Source: an uncultured Gemmatimonadota bacterium
GTDB lineage: Bacteria; Gemmatimonadota; Gemmatimonadetes; Gemmatimonadales; Gemmatimonadaceae
Assembly: GCA_946480295.1 (NCBI GenBank)
Contig: CAMLIT010000064.1
Location: 1 to 24,777 of the forward strand
Direction: 5' to 3'
Length of the DNA: 24,777 nucleotides
The number at the start of each line of letters is the position of its first letter. Within the stretch, counting starts at the first letter, position 1. The notes beneath the pieces are model-generated. The model saw nothing but the letters and a program-made list of their open reading frames with translations, did no database searches and was not told the DNA's origin. Both the position numbers and the translations under genes were made by a program. This document shows positions 16,412-23,837 of this stretch, in pieces.

Positions 16412-16587
16412 CGATCGGACTCGGCTGTTGCGGTGGCGACGGCGCCTCGGCGCGTCAGGCGTGCGGTCGAGCACGAACCGGGCCACGGTCCGGTTCGTGC
16501 TCATGTGAGATGTCCCGTGCGCGCGTCAGCACGAGCCGGTGGCGGCCACTCGCCCGCCGGCGTGTGGCCGCGCTCCCGAACGCATCG
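16412..16587. promoter_or_regulatory. Divergent intergenic region with palindrome
   Basis: 176 bases between the acyltransferase start and the polymerase-like gene start. It holds the perfect inverted repeat listed separately, and alternative upstream starts for both genes (16504 on the minus strand, 16510 on the plus strand). I see no convincing -35/-10 pair. The promoter role is inferred from the divergent arrangement. Confidence 0.4.
16470..16501. repeat. Perfect 12-bp inverted repeat, possible operator or hairpin
   Basis: AGCACGAACCGG at 16470-16481 and its exact reverse complement CCGGTTCGTGCT at 16490-16501, separated by 8 bases (GCCACGGT). It sits between divergent genes, 58 bases from one start and 86 from the other, which is a fitting place for a dimeric regulator or an RNA hairpin. 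There is no T-run, so a terminator is unlikely. Confidence 0.65.
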
Positions 16588-18096
16588 ATGACTGAATCCA
16601 CCCGGCCCGGAGCCCTGCCCCTCCACCCCGATCTCGCGCCCCGTCCCGTGCGCGCCGCCTCGCCGCGCGCGCGCAACATGGGCGCGCTCTCCCCGGGGAC
16701 GTACGTGGTCTTCGCGCTGGTGATGATCACGAGCCTGGCGACGTCGAACCCGCTGCTCACGCCGGCGGCGATCGGCGTCCTCCTCCTGCTCATCCGGCTG
16801 CTCCGCCGGCGCGGCGAGACGCCGGTGCTCCTCTTCGCCATCGGGATGCAGTGGGTGCAGGTCGTCGCCAAGCTGCTCGAGGCCGACTACGTCGGCGTCT
16901 CCGTCAACGAGATCGGGCACTCCATGACGATCTCCACGGCGATCTGGCTTGGCCTCGCCGGGCTCTCCGTCCTCGCGATCGGGATGCACGTCGCCATGCG
17001 CTCGCTGAGCACACCGCCCTTCAAGGTGATCGACGACGCGCTCCGATCGCTCTCGGTGGACCGCCTGTTCCTGCTCTATCTGGCCTTCTTCGCGATCGGC
17101 CTCGTCGCCCAGCGCGTGGCCGGCTCGCTCCTGCCGATCGCCGAAGCCCTGCGCGCGCTCGGCGACCTCCGCTGGGCGTTCTTCTTCCTGCTGGGCTTCT
17201 CCATCCTGCGGCGACGCCAGCGGGCCACGTACTTCCTCATCGCGGTGGCGATCGAGTTCGTCGCGGGGATCGGCTACTTCAGCAGCTTCAAGTCCGTGCT
17301 GTTCATGACGATCATCGTCGCGATCGCCTCGGGCCGCCGGCTGAACTTCCGCTCGTTGACCGTGACGACGATCGTCGCCACCGCCACGCTCGTCTTCGCG
17401 CTCGCCTGGCAATCGGTGAAGGGGCGCTACCGGAACTACCTGAACCAGGGCACGCACCAGCAGGTGGCGCTCGTGTCGACGGAGGATCAGATCCAGACCT
17501 TCACGACGCTGATGTCCGGCGTGGATTCGCGGCAGCTGCAGGGCGCGCTCCCCGCGCTGATCGATCGGCTCGCCTACGTGGACTACTTCACCGCGGTGCT
17601 GGACCACGTGCCCGCGCAGGTGCCGCACGAGGGCGGCTCGCTGCTCTGGAAGGCGATCGTGCACGTGCTCATGCCGCGCGTCCTCTTTCCGAACAAGCCG
17701 GTCCTGCCGTCGGATTCCGAGGAGACGATGCACTACACGGGGCTCGTGCTCGCCAGCGATGCCGAGGGAACCTCGATCAGCCTCGGGTACATGGTGGAGC
17801 AGTACATCGACTTCGGGCGCTGGGGGATGTTCGTGCCGATCTTCCTCATCGGCCTCGCCTGGGGCGGCATGTACCGCTACTGCCTCACGCGCCGACAGCC
17901 GGCGGCATTCAACATCGCCTTCGCGAGCGCGCTGCTCATCTTCGTGGACCAGTTCGAGATGCAGGAGATAAAGCTGATCGGCGGGATCCTGATGCGCTTC
18001 ATCGTGTTCGCGCTCTTCATTCGCTACGCGCAGCCGCCGCTGACGGCGTGGCTCCTGTCCACGCGGCGGGGCGCCGGGACGCCGGCGCTGCGGTAG
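16588..18096 (+). CDS. Polytopic membrane protein, probable Wzy-like polysaccharide polymerase
   Basis: Inner-membrane protein of 502 residues with roughly ten predicted spans: about 35-52, 56-72, 80-96, 115-137, 158-178, 194-208, 214-232, 235-248, 258-274, 412-428, 440-454 and 462-480. Between spans near 275 and 410 lies a large loop (beginning QSVKGRYRNYLNQG and containing YVDYFTAVLDHVP, MPRVLFPNKP and YMVEQYIDFGRWG). Many spans plus one big external loop is the plan of O-antigen polymerases and ligases, and the setting supports it. I recognise no decisive motif, so the call rests on topology and neighbours. I chose the ATG at 16588; 16510 or 16678 are possible, as the first 30 residues are not conserved-looking. 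Its TAG directly abuts the next ATG. Confidence 0.6.
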   Translation: MTESTRPGALPLHPDLAPRPVRAASPRARNMGALSPGTYVVFALVMITSLATSNPLLTPAAIGVLLLLIRLLRRRGETPVLLFAIGMQWVQVVAKLLEADYVGVSVNEIGHSMTISTAIWLGLAGLSVLAIGMHVAMRSLSTPPFKVIDDALRSLSVDRLFLLYLAFFAIGLVAQRVAGSLLPIAEALRALGDLRWAFFFLLGFSILRRRQRATYFLIAVAIEFVAGIGYFSSFKSVLFMTIIVAIASGRRLNFRSLTVTTIVATATLVFALAWQSVKGRYRNYLNQGTHQQVALVSTEDQIQTFTTLMSGVDSRQLQGALPALIDRLAYVDYFTAVLDHVPAQVPHEGGSLLWKAIVHVLMPRVLFPNKPVLPSDSEETMHYTGLVLASDAEGTSISLGYMVEQYIDFGRWGMFVPIFLIGLAWGGMYRYCLTRRQPAAFNIAFASALLIFVDQFEMQEIKLIGGILMRFIVFALFIRYAQPPLTAWLLSTRRGAGTPALR

Positions 18097-19338
18097 ATGC
18101 GCATCGCCATCATCTGCGGCGGCAGCCACGTCGGCGGCACCGAAGTGGTCACGATCACCGTCGCGCGCGGTCTCCGGGAACGCGGCCATGACGTCCGCGT
18201 CCTCGCCAACGCCTGGACCAATGGCGACTTCCCCGCTCGCCTCGCCGACGCCGGGGTCCCCGTCACGCGCGTGCACCTCGGCAAGATCTCGCTCCGGCTC
18301 CGGCCGCCGTTCCTTCGCTGGACGGCCGCGGCGCTCGTTCGGCTGCCAGGAGCGTTCCTCGCCGTCCGTCGCTGGCTCCGGGACTTCGACCCCGAGGTGG
18401 TGATCGCGAACAACCGCGACCCCGTGGTCCTCCTCGGACCGCTGCTGCGCGGCAGGCCCCTGCTCTTCCACATGCACGAGGTGCCGGGAGCCACGCGCGC
18501 GACGCGCCTCATGTACCGCTTCGTCGCGGCGCGGACCACCACGTTCCTCGCCGTCTCGCAGCACGTGCGAGCCCAGCTGCGCGCGCTTGGCGTGGAGGAG
18601 TCGAGGACGCGGGTGGTGTACAATGGAGCCGACGTCGCCGATGTACCTCCCGGCGCGGAGCGAATGAACGGCGCTCCAGTCACCGTCGGCATCGTCGGGC
18701 ACGTCGCCGAACGGAAGGGGCACGACGACCTCTTCGCCGCCCTCGGCCTGCTCCGCGAGCGCGGACGGTCCATCCGCTGCCTGGTTGTCGGAGACGGCGA
18801 TCCCGCCTATCTCGCGCACCTCGGATCGATCGCGAGCGCGCTCGGCGTCGCCGATTCGATCGAGTGGCGCGGGTTCGTGCAGGACACCGGCGCGATCTTC
18901 CGCGAGATCGACGTCTGCGTGGTCCCGTCGCGCGTCGAGGAGGCGTTCGGCATGACCGCCCTCGAGGCCTCGCTGGCCGGCGTTCCCGTGCTCGCGACGC
19001 GGCGCGGCGGCCTGTCCGAGATCATCGAGGATGGAGCGACGGGATTGCTCGTCGAGGCGGGGAGCCCGCGCGAGCTCGCCTGCGCGCTGGAGCGCCTGGC
19101 TGACGACGCGCTGCTGCGCGCGCGCCTCGGCGACGCGGCCCGGGCGCGCGTGCTCGGTCGCTTCACGACGCACCGGATGGTCGGGGAGATCGAGGCGGAA
19201 TGCCTTCGCGTCGCTGGCGCCGGCGCCGGCAACGGTTCGTCGGCGCCGGCCGGGGTGCCGCCCGTGGATCAGGCGGGCGCGATCGTGAGGCTCGGCAGCG
19301 GCGCGTCCAGGTCAGCGGACGGCTCGCGCGCCAGGTAG
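18097..19338 (+). CDS. GT4 glycosyltransferase
   Basis: GT-B fold GT4 glycosyltransferase, 413 residues. The N-terminal RIAIICGGSHVGGTEVVTIT (2-21) carries the glycine loop, HMHEVPGATRATR (125-137) is typical of the acceptor domain, and VVYNGAD (173-179), TVGIVGHVAERKGHDDLF (196-213), VVGDGDPAYL (230-239) and the E-x7-E motif EAFGMTALE (282-290) mark the donor domain. The ATG follows the TAG of the polymerase-like gene with no gap, so they form one transcription unit. Residues 372-413 are a Gly/Ala/Ser-rich tail whose codons run antisense into the last 70 bases of the convergent glycosyltransferase gene. The catalytic core ends before the overlap. Confidence 0.9.
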   Translation: MRIAIICGGSHVGGTEVVTITVARGLRERGHDVRVLANAWTNGDFPARLADAGVPVTRVHLGKISLRLRPPFLRWTAAALVRLPGAFLAVRRWLRDFDPEVVIANNRDPVVLLGPLLRGRPLLFHMHEVPGATRATRLMYRFVAARTTTFLAVSQHVRAQLRALGVEESRTRVVYNGADVADVPPGAERMNGAPVTVGIVGHVAERKGHDDLFAALGLLRERGRSIRCLVVGDGDPAYLAHLGSIASALGVADSIEWRGFVQDTGAIFREIDVCVVPSRVEEAFGMTALEASLAGVPVLATRRGGLSEIIEDGATGLLVEAGSPRELACALERLADDALLRARLGDAARARVLGRFTTHRMVGEIEAECLRVAGAGAGNGSSAPAGVPPVDQAGAIVRLGSGASRSADGSRAR

Positions 19339-20582
19339 GAGACGAGTCGCTCCGCCTCGCGCGCCCACGAGAATTCCCGAGAGGCCGCTTCGCGCGCCTT
19401 GCGCTTCGCCTCCGCGAGGCGCTCCGGCGACGCGAGGAGCGCGTCGAGCTGCTGCGCCAACGACTGTACGTCGCCCGGCGCGTAGAGGAAGGCGCCCACG
19501 TCGCGCCCCGCGAGCACCGCCCGCTGTCCCGTGGTCGCCGTCGCCGCCACCGCCAGACCCGCCACCATGTACGTGAACAACTTGTTCGTCACCGCCAGGT
19601 CGCGATTGCGCGTGTTCGGCGGCTCGAGGGCCAGTCCCACGTCGTGTTCGGCGCTGCGGCGCACGAGCTCCTCCGGGGAGACGAGGTCGAGGAAATGCAC
19701 GCGATCCGCACACCCGCGCGCCGCCGCCAGGGCGAGCACGCGCTCACCGTATCCGGGCGCCACGGCGCCGCGCAGGTACAGTTGCGCGGGGGTCGTCATG
19801 ACCCCGAGCGCCTCGATGACATCCTCGATGCCGCGGTCCGGCCCGGTCGTCTGCGAGAACCAGTAGAGCGACGGCGCCCCGTCGCGCCGATCCCGCCACG
19901 GCGCGCCATCGCCGACGGGCGCCTCCGCCGGGAAGGTGTTGAGGACCACCGTCGGCCGGCGCACGCCGTAGTCCTCCACGATCGCGTCGGCGATCCCCGG
20001 CGACGACGCCGTGAGGTAGTCGCAGCGCGGGAGGTAGTGCGCCTCGACCGCCCGCACCAGCGCGCGCTCGCCGTCGTGCTCGGGCGAATCGGGCAGCTCG
20101 CCGGCGTGGAGATCCTCGATGTCGAAGCCGAGCCGTGCGCCGAGACGGCGCGCGGCACGCGCCGCCGCCGGCAATGCCGCGAGGTTGTGCGCGATGACCA
20201 CGTCCGCCGGGGCGCTGGCGACGCGCGCCGCCAGCGAGCGCAGGAAGCGGCTCATCGCGTGGTCCCGCACGACCGCGCCGGGCAGCCGCCGGTCGAAGGC
20301 CTTCCTGGCGCCGCGCTGGACGATCGCCCAGCCGCCCCGCCGCAGCGCGCCCGCCCTGGAGTCCCAGTCGGTGTCCACGTACTCCACCCGCCAGCGGCGG
20401 GTCGCCATGATCTCGCGATCCACCGCCGTCGCGCGCGCGTTCACGGCGAGCGCCACCACGCGCACCTCGTGCCCCGCGGCCGCGAGCGCGTCGGCCTCCT
20501 TCACCAGCCGCGGATTCGTGCAGAGCGGATTCGGCGCCACGAGGCAGTAGCGCCGCGGCCCCGTACGCGTTCCCGTCGACAT
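19269..20582 (-). CDS. Glycosyltransferase, GT4-like subgroup with NKLFTYM motif
   Basis: GT-B fold glycosyltransferase, 437 residues. It starts RYCLVAPNPLCTNPRLVKEA (11-30), an N-terminus seen in a group of enzymes that read P-x-x-NPR. VIAHNLAALPAAARAAR (129-145), FDIEDLHAGELP (153-164), TASSPGIADAI (191-201), LYWFSQTTGPDRGIED (239-254) and VTNKLFTYMVAGLAVAA (331-347) follow; the last replaces the E-x7-E box, like the SNKLFEYM version in related proteins. The ATG at 20582 is 8 bases after the stop of the initiating transferase, so the two are probably one operon and this enzyme could add the second sugar. A longer open frame to 20966 is antiframe to the upstream gene. Its last 70 bases overlap the convergent GT4. 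Confidence 0.85.
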   Translation of the reverse strand: MSTGTRTGPRRYCLVAPNPLCTNPRLVKEADALAAAGHEVRVVALAVNARATAVDREIMATRRWRVEYVDTDWDSRAGALRRGGWAIVQRGARKAFDRRLPGAVVRDHAMSRFLRSLAARVASAPADVVIAHNLAALPAAARAARRLGARLGFDIEDLHAGELPDSPEHDGERALVRAVEAHYLPRCDYLTASSPGIADAIVEDYGVRRPTVVLNTFPAEAPVGDGAPWRDRRDGAPSLYWFSQTTGPDRGIEDVIEALGVMTTPAQLYLRGAVAPGYGERVLALAAARGCADRVHFLDLVSPEELVRRSAEHDVGLALEPPNTRNRDLAVTNKLFTYMVAGLAVAATATTGQRAVLAGRDVGAFLYAPGDVQSLAQQLDALLASPERLAEAKRKAREAASREFSWAREAERLVSYLAREPSADLDAPLPSLTIAPA

Positions 20583-20590
20583 GCGCGCGC

Positions 20591-22264
20591 CTATCGCAGG
20601 TTGGACCGCATCCCGGAGGCCGGTCGTTCGGGCGGCGTGACCTCGTGATCGGCCGACATCTCGTCGTGTCGACGATGGCTCTCCTTCACCATCGGCAGCG
20701 GGATGACACGCTCGAACGTGGAGCTCGAGCCCTGCGAGATCCGCTCGACGAACGGCTCGCCCTCGTGCCAGCAGGCGATGATCCGGCCCTGGATCGCGCC
20801 GCGCAGCTCGCGCGCGATCGTGTGCATGTGCGACAGCGCCGTCTCGCTGCTCAGGCCGTCCTGCCAGAGCACGAGCGACCCGACGCGCTGCCCGAGCTTG
20901 TCGAGGAGCGGGAGCTTGATCTCCCAGAGCGACGGCTCGGCCAGGTCGCTGCGCGTCCACGTCCACACCGGCACGTCGTCGTCCAGCCGGCGGTCGAGCG
21001 ATGCCACCTGCCCCTCATACAGGAAGGAGGGCCGCAGGCGGATCTCCGCCCGCTGGCACTCGTCCGCCGCGAACGTCTGCGCGAGCACCGTGAACATCGC
21101 GTCGAGCGACGTGAGCCCCGCCAGCGTCATGCTCGCCTCGCGGATCTTCACGCCACGTTCGATCACCGCCCGCTGCTGCACGCCCTTCTTGAGGACCAGC
21201 GCCAGCTCCTGGAACTCCTGGTACCGCAGCCGCTGGATGGCCACCGCCGCCCCGAGCCCCATCACGACCAGCACGAGGGCGACGTAGCCCGAGTCGTTGA
21301 CGAGGAGCATCGCCGCGAGGCCAAGCACCGCGCAGGCGCCGTACAGCAGCAGCGTCGCCTGGCGCGGGGTGTGTCCGAGCACCAGCAGACGGTGATGGAT
21401 GTGGCCGCGGTCCGCGGAGAAGATCGGCTGGCGGCGCAGGAACCGCCGGACGATGGCGATCATGGTGTCCATGACCGGAAGCCCGAGCGACACCACCGGA
21501 ATGGCCACCGCGACGACCGTCGGCGACTTCTGCGAGCTGAGCAGTCCCACGCCGGCGAGCATGAAGCCGAGGAACATGCTCCCGGAATCGCCGAGGAAGA
21601 TCGACGCCGGGTGGAAGTTGTAGGCGAGAAAGCCGAGGGTCGCCCCGGCGAGGGTGACGATCACGAGCGCCGCGCTCGACTGCCCGTTCAGCGTGGCCGC
21701 CACGAACATCGTGCTCAGCGCGAACATCGCCGCGCCGGAGGCGAGTCCGTCCAGGCCGTCGATCAGGTTGAAGGCGTTCGTGATGCCGACGAGCCAGACG
21801 ACGGTGAAGAGGAGTCCCACGCCCGACGCGAGCGGGATGATGCCGAAGAACGGCAGCGACAGCGTCGTGACCCGTGCACCGGCGAGGTACACCCCGAGCG
21901 CGATGGCGACCTGCAGCGCGAGCTTCGTCCGCGCGCGCATCGAGCGGAGGTCGTCGTACAGGCCGACGAAGTGGATGCCCACCGCGCCGAGGAGGATCGA
22001 CGCGAGCCCGCGCCCCTCGCTGAGTGACCCCAGGCTCGAATCGATCGCCAGGACGGCGCCGAGAGCGACCATCGCCGACGCGAAGACGGCGACGCCACCG
22101 AGTCGCGGGATCTCGCCCGAATGGATCTTGCGGCTGTCGATGCCGTCGAACAAACGCGCCCGTCTGGCGCGCTCACGGACCGCGTACGTCAGGGCGAGAG
22201 ACGCGCCGAGCGCGGTCGCGAATCCGAGGATGTAGAGCCAGATCGGAACGTGGAGATCGCGCAA
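20591..22264 (-). CDS. WecA/TagO-like undecaprenyl-phosphate sugar-1-phosphate transferase with soluble C-terminal domain
   Basis: Polyprenyl-phosphate glycosyl-1-phosphate transferase of the MraY/WecA/TagO superfamily, starting the glycan by moving a HexNAc-1-phosphate (often GlcNAc-1-P) from UDP onto undecaprenyl phosphate. The membrane part (1-345, about ten spans) has IHSGEIPRLGG (47-57), YDD (103-105), NAFNLIDGLDGLASG (163-177), FLGDSGSMFLG (223-233) and RGHIHHRL (286-293), so all catalytic motifs are present. The usual family length is 320-370; here about 210 residues follow. Residues 350-378 look helical or coiled, and 375-495 resemble a GAF-type fold (ending LPLLDKLGQRVGSLVLW, 451-467, then a helix). 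The start is a TTG at 22264; no ATG or GTG lies before the upstream in-frame stop, and no clear Shine-Dalgarno precedes it. WecA-type acts on UDP-GlcNAc, but specificity is inferred. Confidence 0.92.
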   Translation of the reverse strand: MRDLHVPIWLYILGFATALGASLALTYAVRERARRARLFDGIDSRKIHSGEIPRLGGVAVFASAMVALGAVLAIDSSLGSLSEGRGLASILLGAVGIHFVGLYDDLRSMRARTKLALQVAIALGVYLAGARVTTLSLPFFGIIPLASGVGLLFTVVWLVGITNAFNLIDGLDGLASGAAMFALSTMFVAATLNGQSSAALVIVTLAGATLGFLAYNFHPASIFLGDSGSMFLGFMLAGVGLLSSQKSPTVVAVAIPVVSLGLPVMDTMIAIVRRFLRRQPIFSADRGHIHHRLLVLGHTPRQATLLLYGACAVLGLAAMLLVNDSGYVALVLVVMGLGAAVAIQRLRYQEFQELALVLKKGVQQRAVIERGVKIREASMTLAGLTSLDAMFTVLAQTFAADECQRAEIRLRPSFLYEGQVASLDRRLDDDVPVWTWTRSDLAEPSLWEIKLPLLDKLGQRVGSLVLWQDGLSSETALSHMHTIARELRGAIQGRIIACWHEGEPFVERISQGSSSTFERVIPLPMVKESHRRHDEMSADHEVTPPERPASGMRSNLR

Positions 22265-22510
22265 GCTGAGCAGCGTGAGGCCGGCGCGGGAATCCCGGCA
22301 GTCGAGTCACGGTCGCGCGGGCTGGAAGACCGCTCCCGCCCCGCGTCGTTGCGTTGTGGTCGCGGCCGAACAAGGCAAGAAGGGTGCCTCATGAGGTTGG
22401 ATCGCGCGACGCACTGCCGGAGATCGGCGGCTGGCGTGTCGCTTGCGGAAGGCACGCTGTCCGCGCGACGCACCGGTCATCGCACGCGGACCGAACTCGT
22501 TTGGGTGTGA
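22265..22510. promoter_or_regulatory. Divergent intergenic region
   Basis: 246 bases between the TTG start of the initiating transferase and the ATG of the second acyltransferase. It should hold promoters for both directions, but I see no clear consensus. An imperfectly spaced inverted repeat lies at 22459-22491 (GTCCGCG and CGCGGAC, 19 bases apart), just upstream of the acyltransferase start. Confidence 0.4.
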
Positions 22511-23656
22511 ATGAAGACTGAGCGGCGCATCCCTTCGCTGGACGGTCTCCGGGCCGTTTCCATTCTCCTCGTCCTCCTCGGGCACAGTGCGTCGCGCATC
22601 GTGACGGTCGCGCCGCACATGGGCGGGCTGTCGGACGTCCTCGTGGAGAGCGCGCAGGTCGGCGTGTCCGTGTTCTTCGTCATCAGCGGATATCTGATCA
22701 CCGGACTCCTTCTGGCCGAGCTCGACGCGACGGGGGAGATCCGGCTCCGCCGCTTCTACTGGCGGCGCGCGTTCCGCATCCTCCCGGCGTTCTACACCTT
22801 CCTCGCCGTCATCGCGCTGCTCGGGGCGTGGCGCATCATCGCTCTGAATCAGGGTGACCTCGTCCGCGCTGGGCTCTTCATCTGGAACTACGTCCCCTGG
22901 CCCTCGACCTGGGACCGGTACTGGTGGGTCGGACACTCCTGGTCGCTCAGCGTCGAGGAGCAGTTCTATCTCCTCTGGCCGGCGACACTGCTGCTCCTCG
23001 GCCGCAAGCGCGCGACCCGGCTGGCGATCCTCCTGATCCTCCTCGTGCCGCCGGTGCGGGTGGCGTCCTACTTCATCCTCCCGGCGATCCGCGGCCGGCT
23101 GGGAATGATGCTGCACACCCGCGTCGACACGCTGATGTTCGGCTGCCTGCTGGCGCTCCTCTCCACCACCGACCTGCCGCGGCGCTTCTACCGGGTCGTA
23201 GAGCGGATGCGGCTCCAGTGGCTCGCGCTCGCCTTCCTGCTCGTCGTCTCGCCCATGCTTGCCGCGCGTTACCACGGCGCGTACGTGATGACGGTGGGGC
23301 AGACGCTCGAGGGGATGGCGATCGCCGCCATCCTCGTCTGGGGGATTCACGCGCCCCGCTCGGCGGGCGGCCGCGTCCTCAACTCACGCCTCTTGGTCCA
23401 CGTCGGCGTTCTCTCCTACAGCCTGTATCTCTGGCAACAGCTCTTCACGGCCGACGCGAGCGTCACCCACATGTACGCCGGCATCCCATACGTCGTGAAT
23501 CTCGCGGCCATCTTCATCTGCGCCGAGGCGTCGTACTGGCTCGTCGAGCAGCCGTTCCTGCGCCTGCGCGCGCAGCTCGGGCGCCGGCGCCGCGAGATGC
23601 CCGCGCCCGAGGCGCAGCCCGCGGGCGAGCTCGCCGGCGAGGCCGCCAGCGGCTAG
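22511..23656 (+). CDS. Acyltransferase-3 family membrane protein (OafA-like)
   Basis: Second integral membrane O-acyltransferase, 381 residues, of the OafA/YrhL family. It starts RRIPSLDGLRAVSILLVLLG (5-24) with the catalytic H25 (LGHSAS), then GVSVFFVISGYLITGLLL (51-68), RFYWRRAFRILPAFY (81-95) and HSWSLSVEEQFYLLWP (142-157), the textbook motif set; the C-terminal half has SYSLYLWQQLF and YWLVEQPFLRLR. No SGNH domain. The C-terminal 30 residues are Ala/Glu-rich. This form matches the family consensus better than the acyltransferase at 15182-16411, so the two are not recent duplicates and may acylate different positions. The ATG at 22511 is preceded only by a weak GGTGTGA. A strong hairpin follows the gene. 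Confidence 0.92.
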   Translation: MKTERRIPSLDGLRAVSILLVLLGHSASRIVTVAPHMGGLSDVLVESAQVGVSVFFVISGYLITGLLLAELDATGEIRLRRFYWRRAFRILPAFYTFLAVIALLGAWRIIALNQGDLVRAGLFIWNYVPWPSTWDRYWWVGHSWSLSVEEQFYLLWPATLLLLGRKRATRLAILLILLVPPVRVASYFILPAIRGRLGMMLHTRVDTLMFGCLLALLSTTDLPRRFYRVVERMRLQWLALAFLLVVSPMLAARYHGAYVMTVGQTLEGMAIAAILVWGIHAPRSAGGRVLNSRLLVHVGVLSYSLYLWQQLFTADASVTHMYAGIPYVVNLAAIFICAEASYWLVEQPFLRLRAQLGRRRREMPAPEAQPAGELAGEAASG

Positions 23657-23713
23657 CCGCGAGCGAGAGACCGCCGGAGTCCCGGCCGCCCCTCGCTCGA
23701 CGCCTCTCGGCGA

Positions 23714-23741
23714 CACGGCGGCGGGCGAACCCGCCGCCGTG
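23714..23741 (+). terminator. Strong GC hairpin after acyltransferase gene, possible terminator
   Basis: Perfect 12-bp stem (CACGGCGGCGGG paired with CCCGCCGCCGTG) closed by a CGAA tetraloop, 57 bases after the acyltransferase stop and 96 bases before the next start. There is no T-run behind it (GTATGCCCCC), so it is a terminator of the non-canonical kind or another RNA structure. The stem is symmetrical and would form on either strand. Confidence 0.5.
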
Positions 23742-23837
23742 GTATGCCCCCTGCACATTCGCGCGCATCCAGCGACCGCCCGCGACGGAGTGTCGCTCGT
23801 CGTGCGTGGACCCTCCGAACGCCATTCGAGCATCCGC

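Noticed and set aside
16412..16504. N-terminal extension of the acyltransferase to an ATG at 16504.
   Set aside because: The added residues are Arg-rich, lack similarity to the family and would be encoded through a perfect palindrome; the ATG at 16411 precedes the family's first motif at the normal distance.
16501..19173. Open frame of about 890 codons on the minus strand across the polymerase-like and GT4 genes.
   Set aside because: Low-complexity composition (Arg, His, Glu, Asp) and no motif; it is the complement of two well-supported genes.
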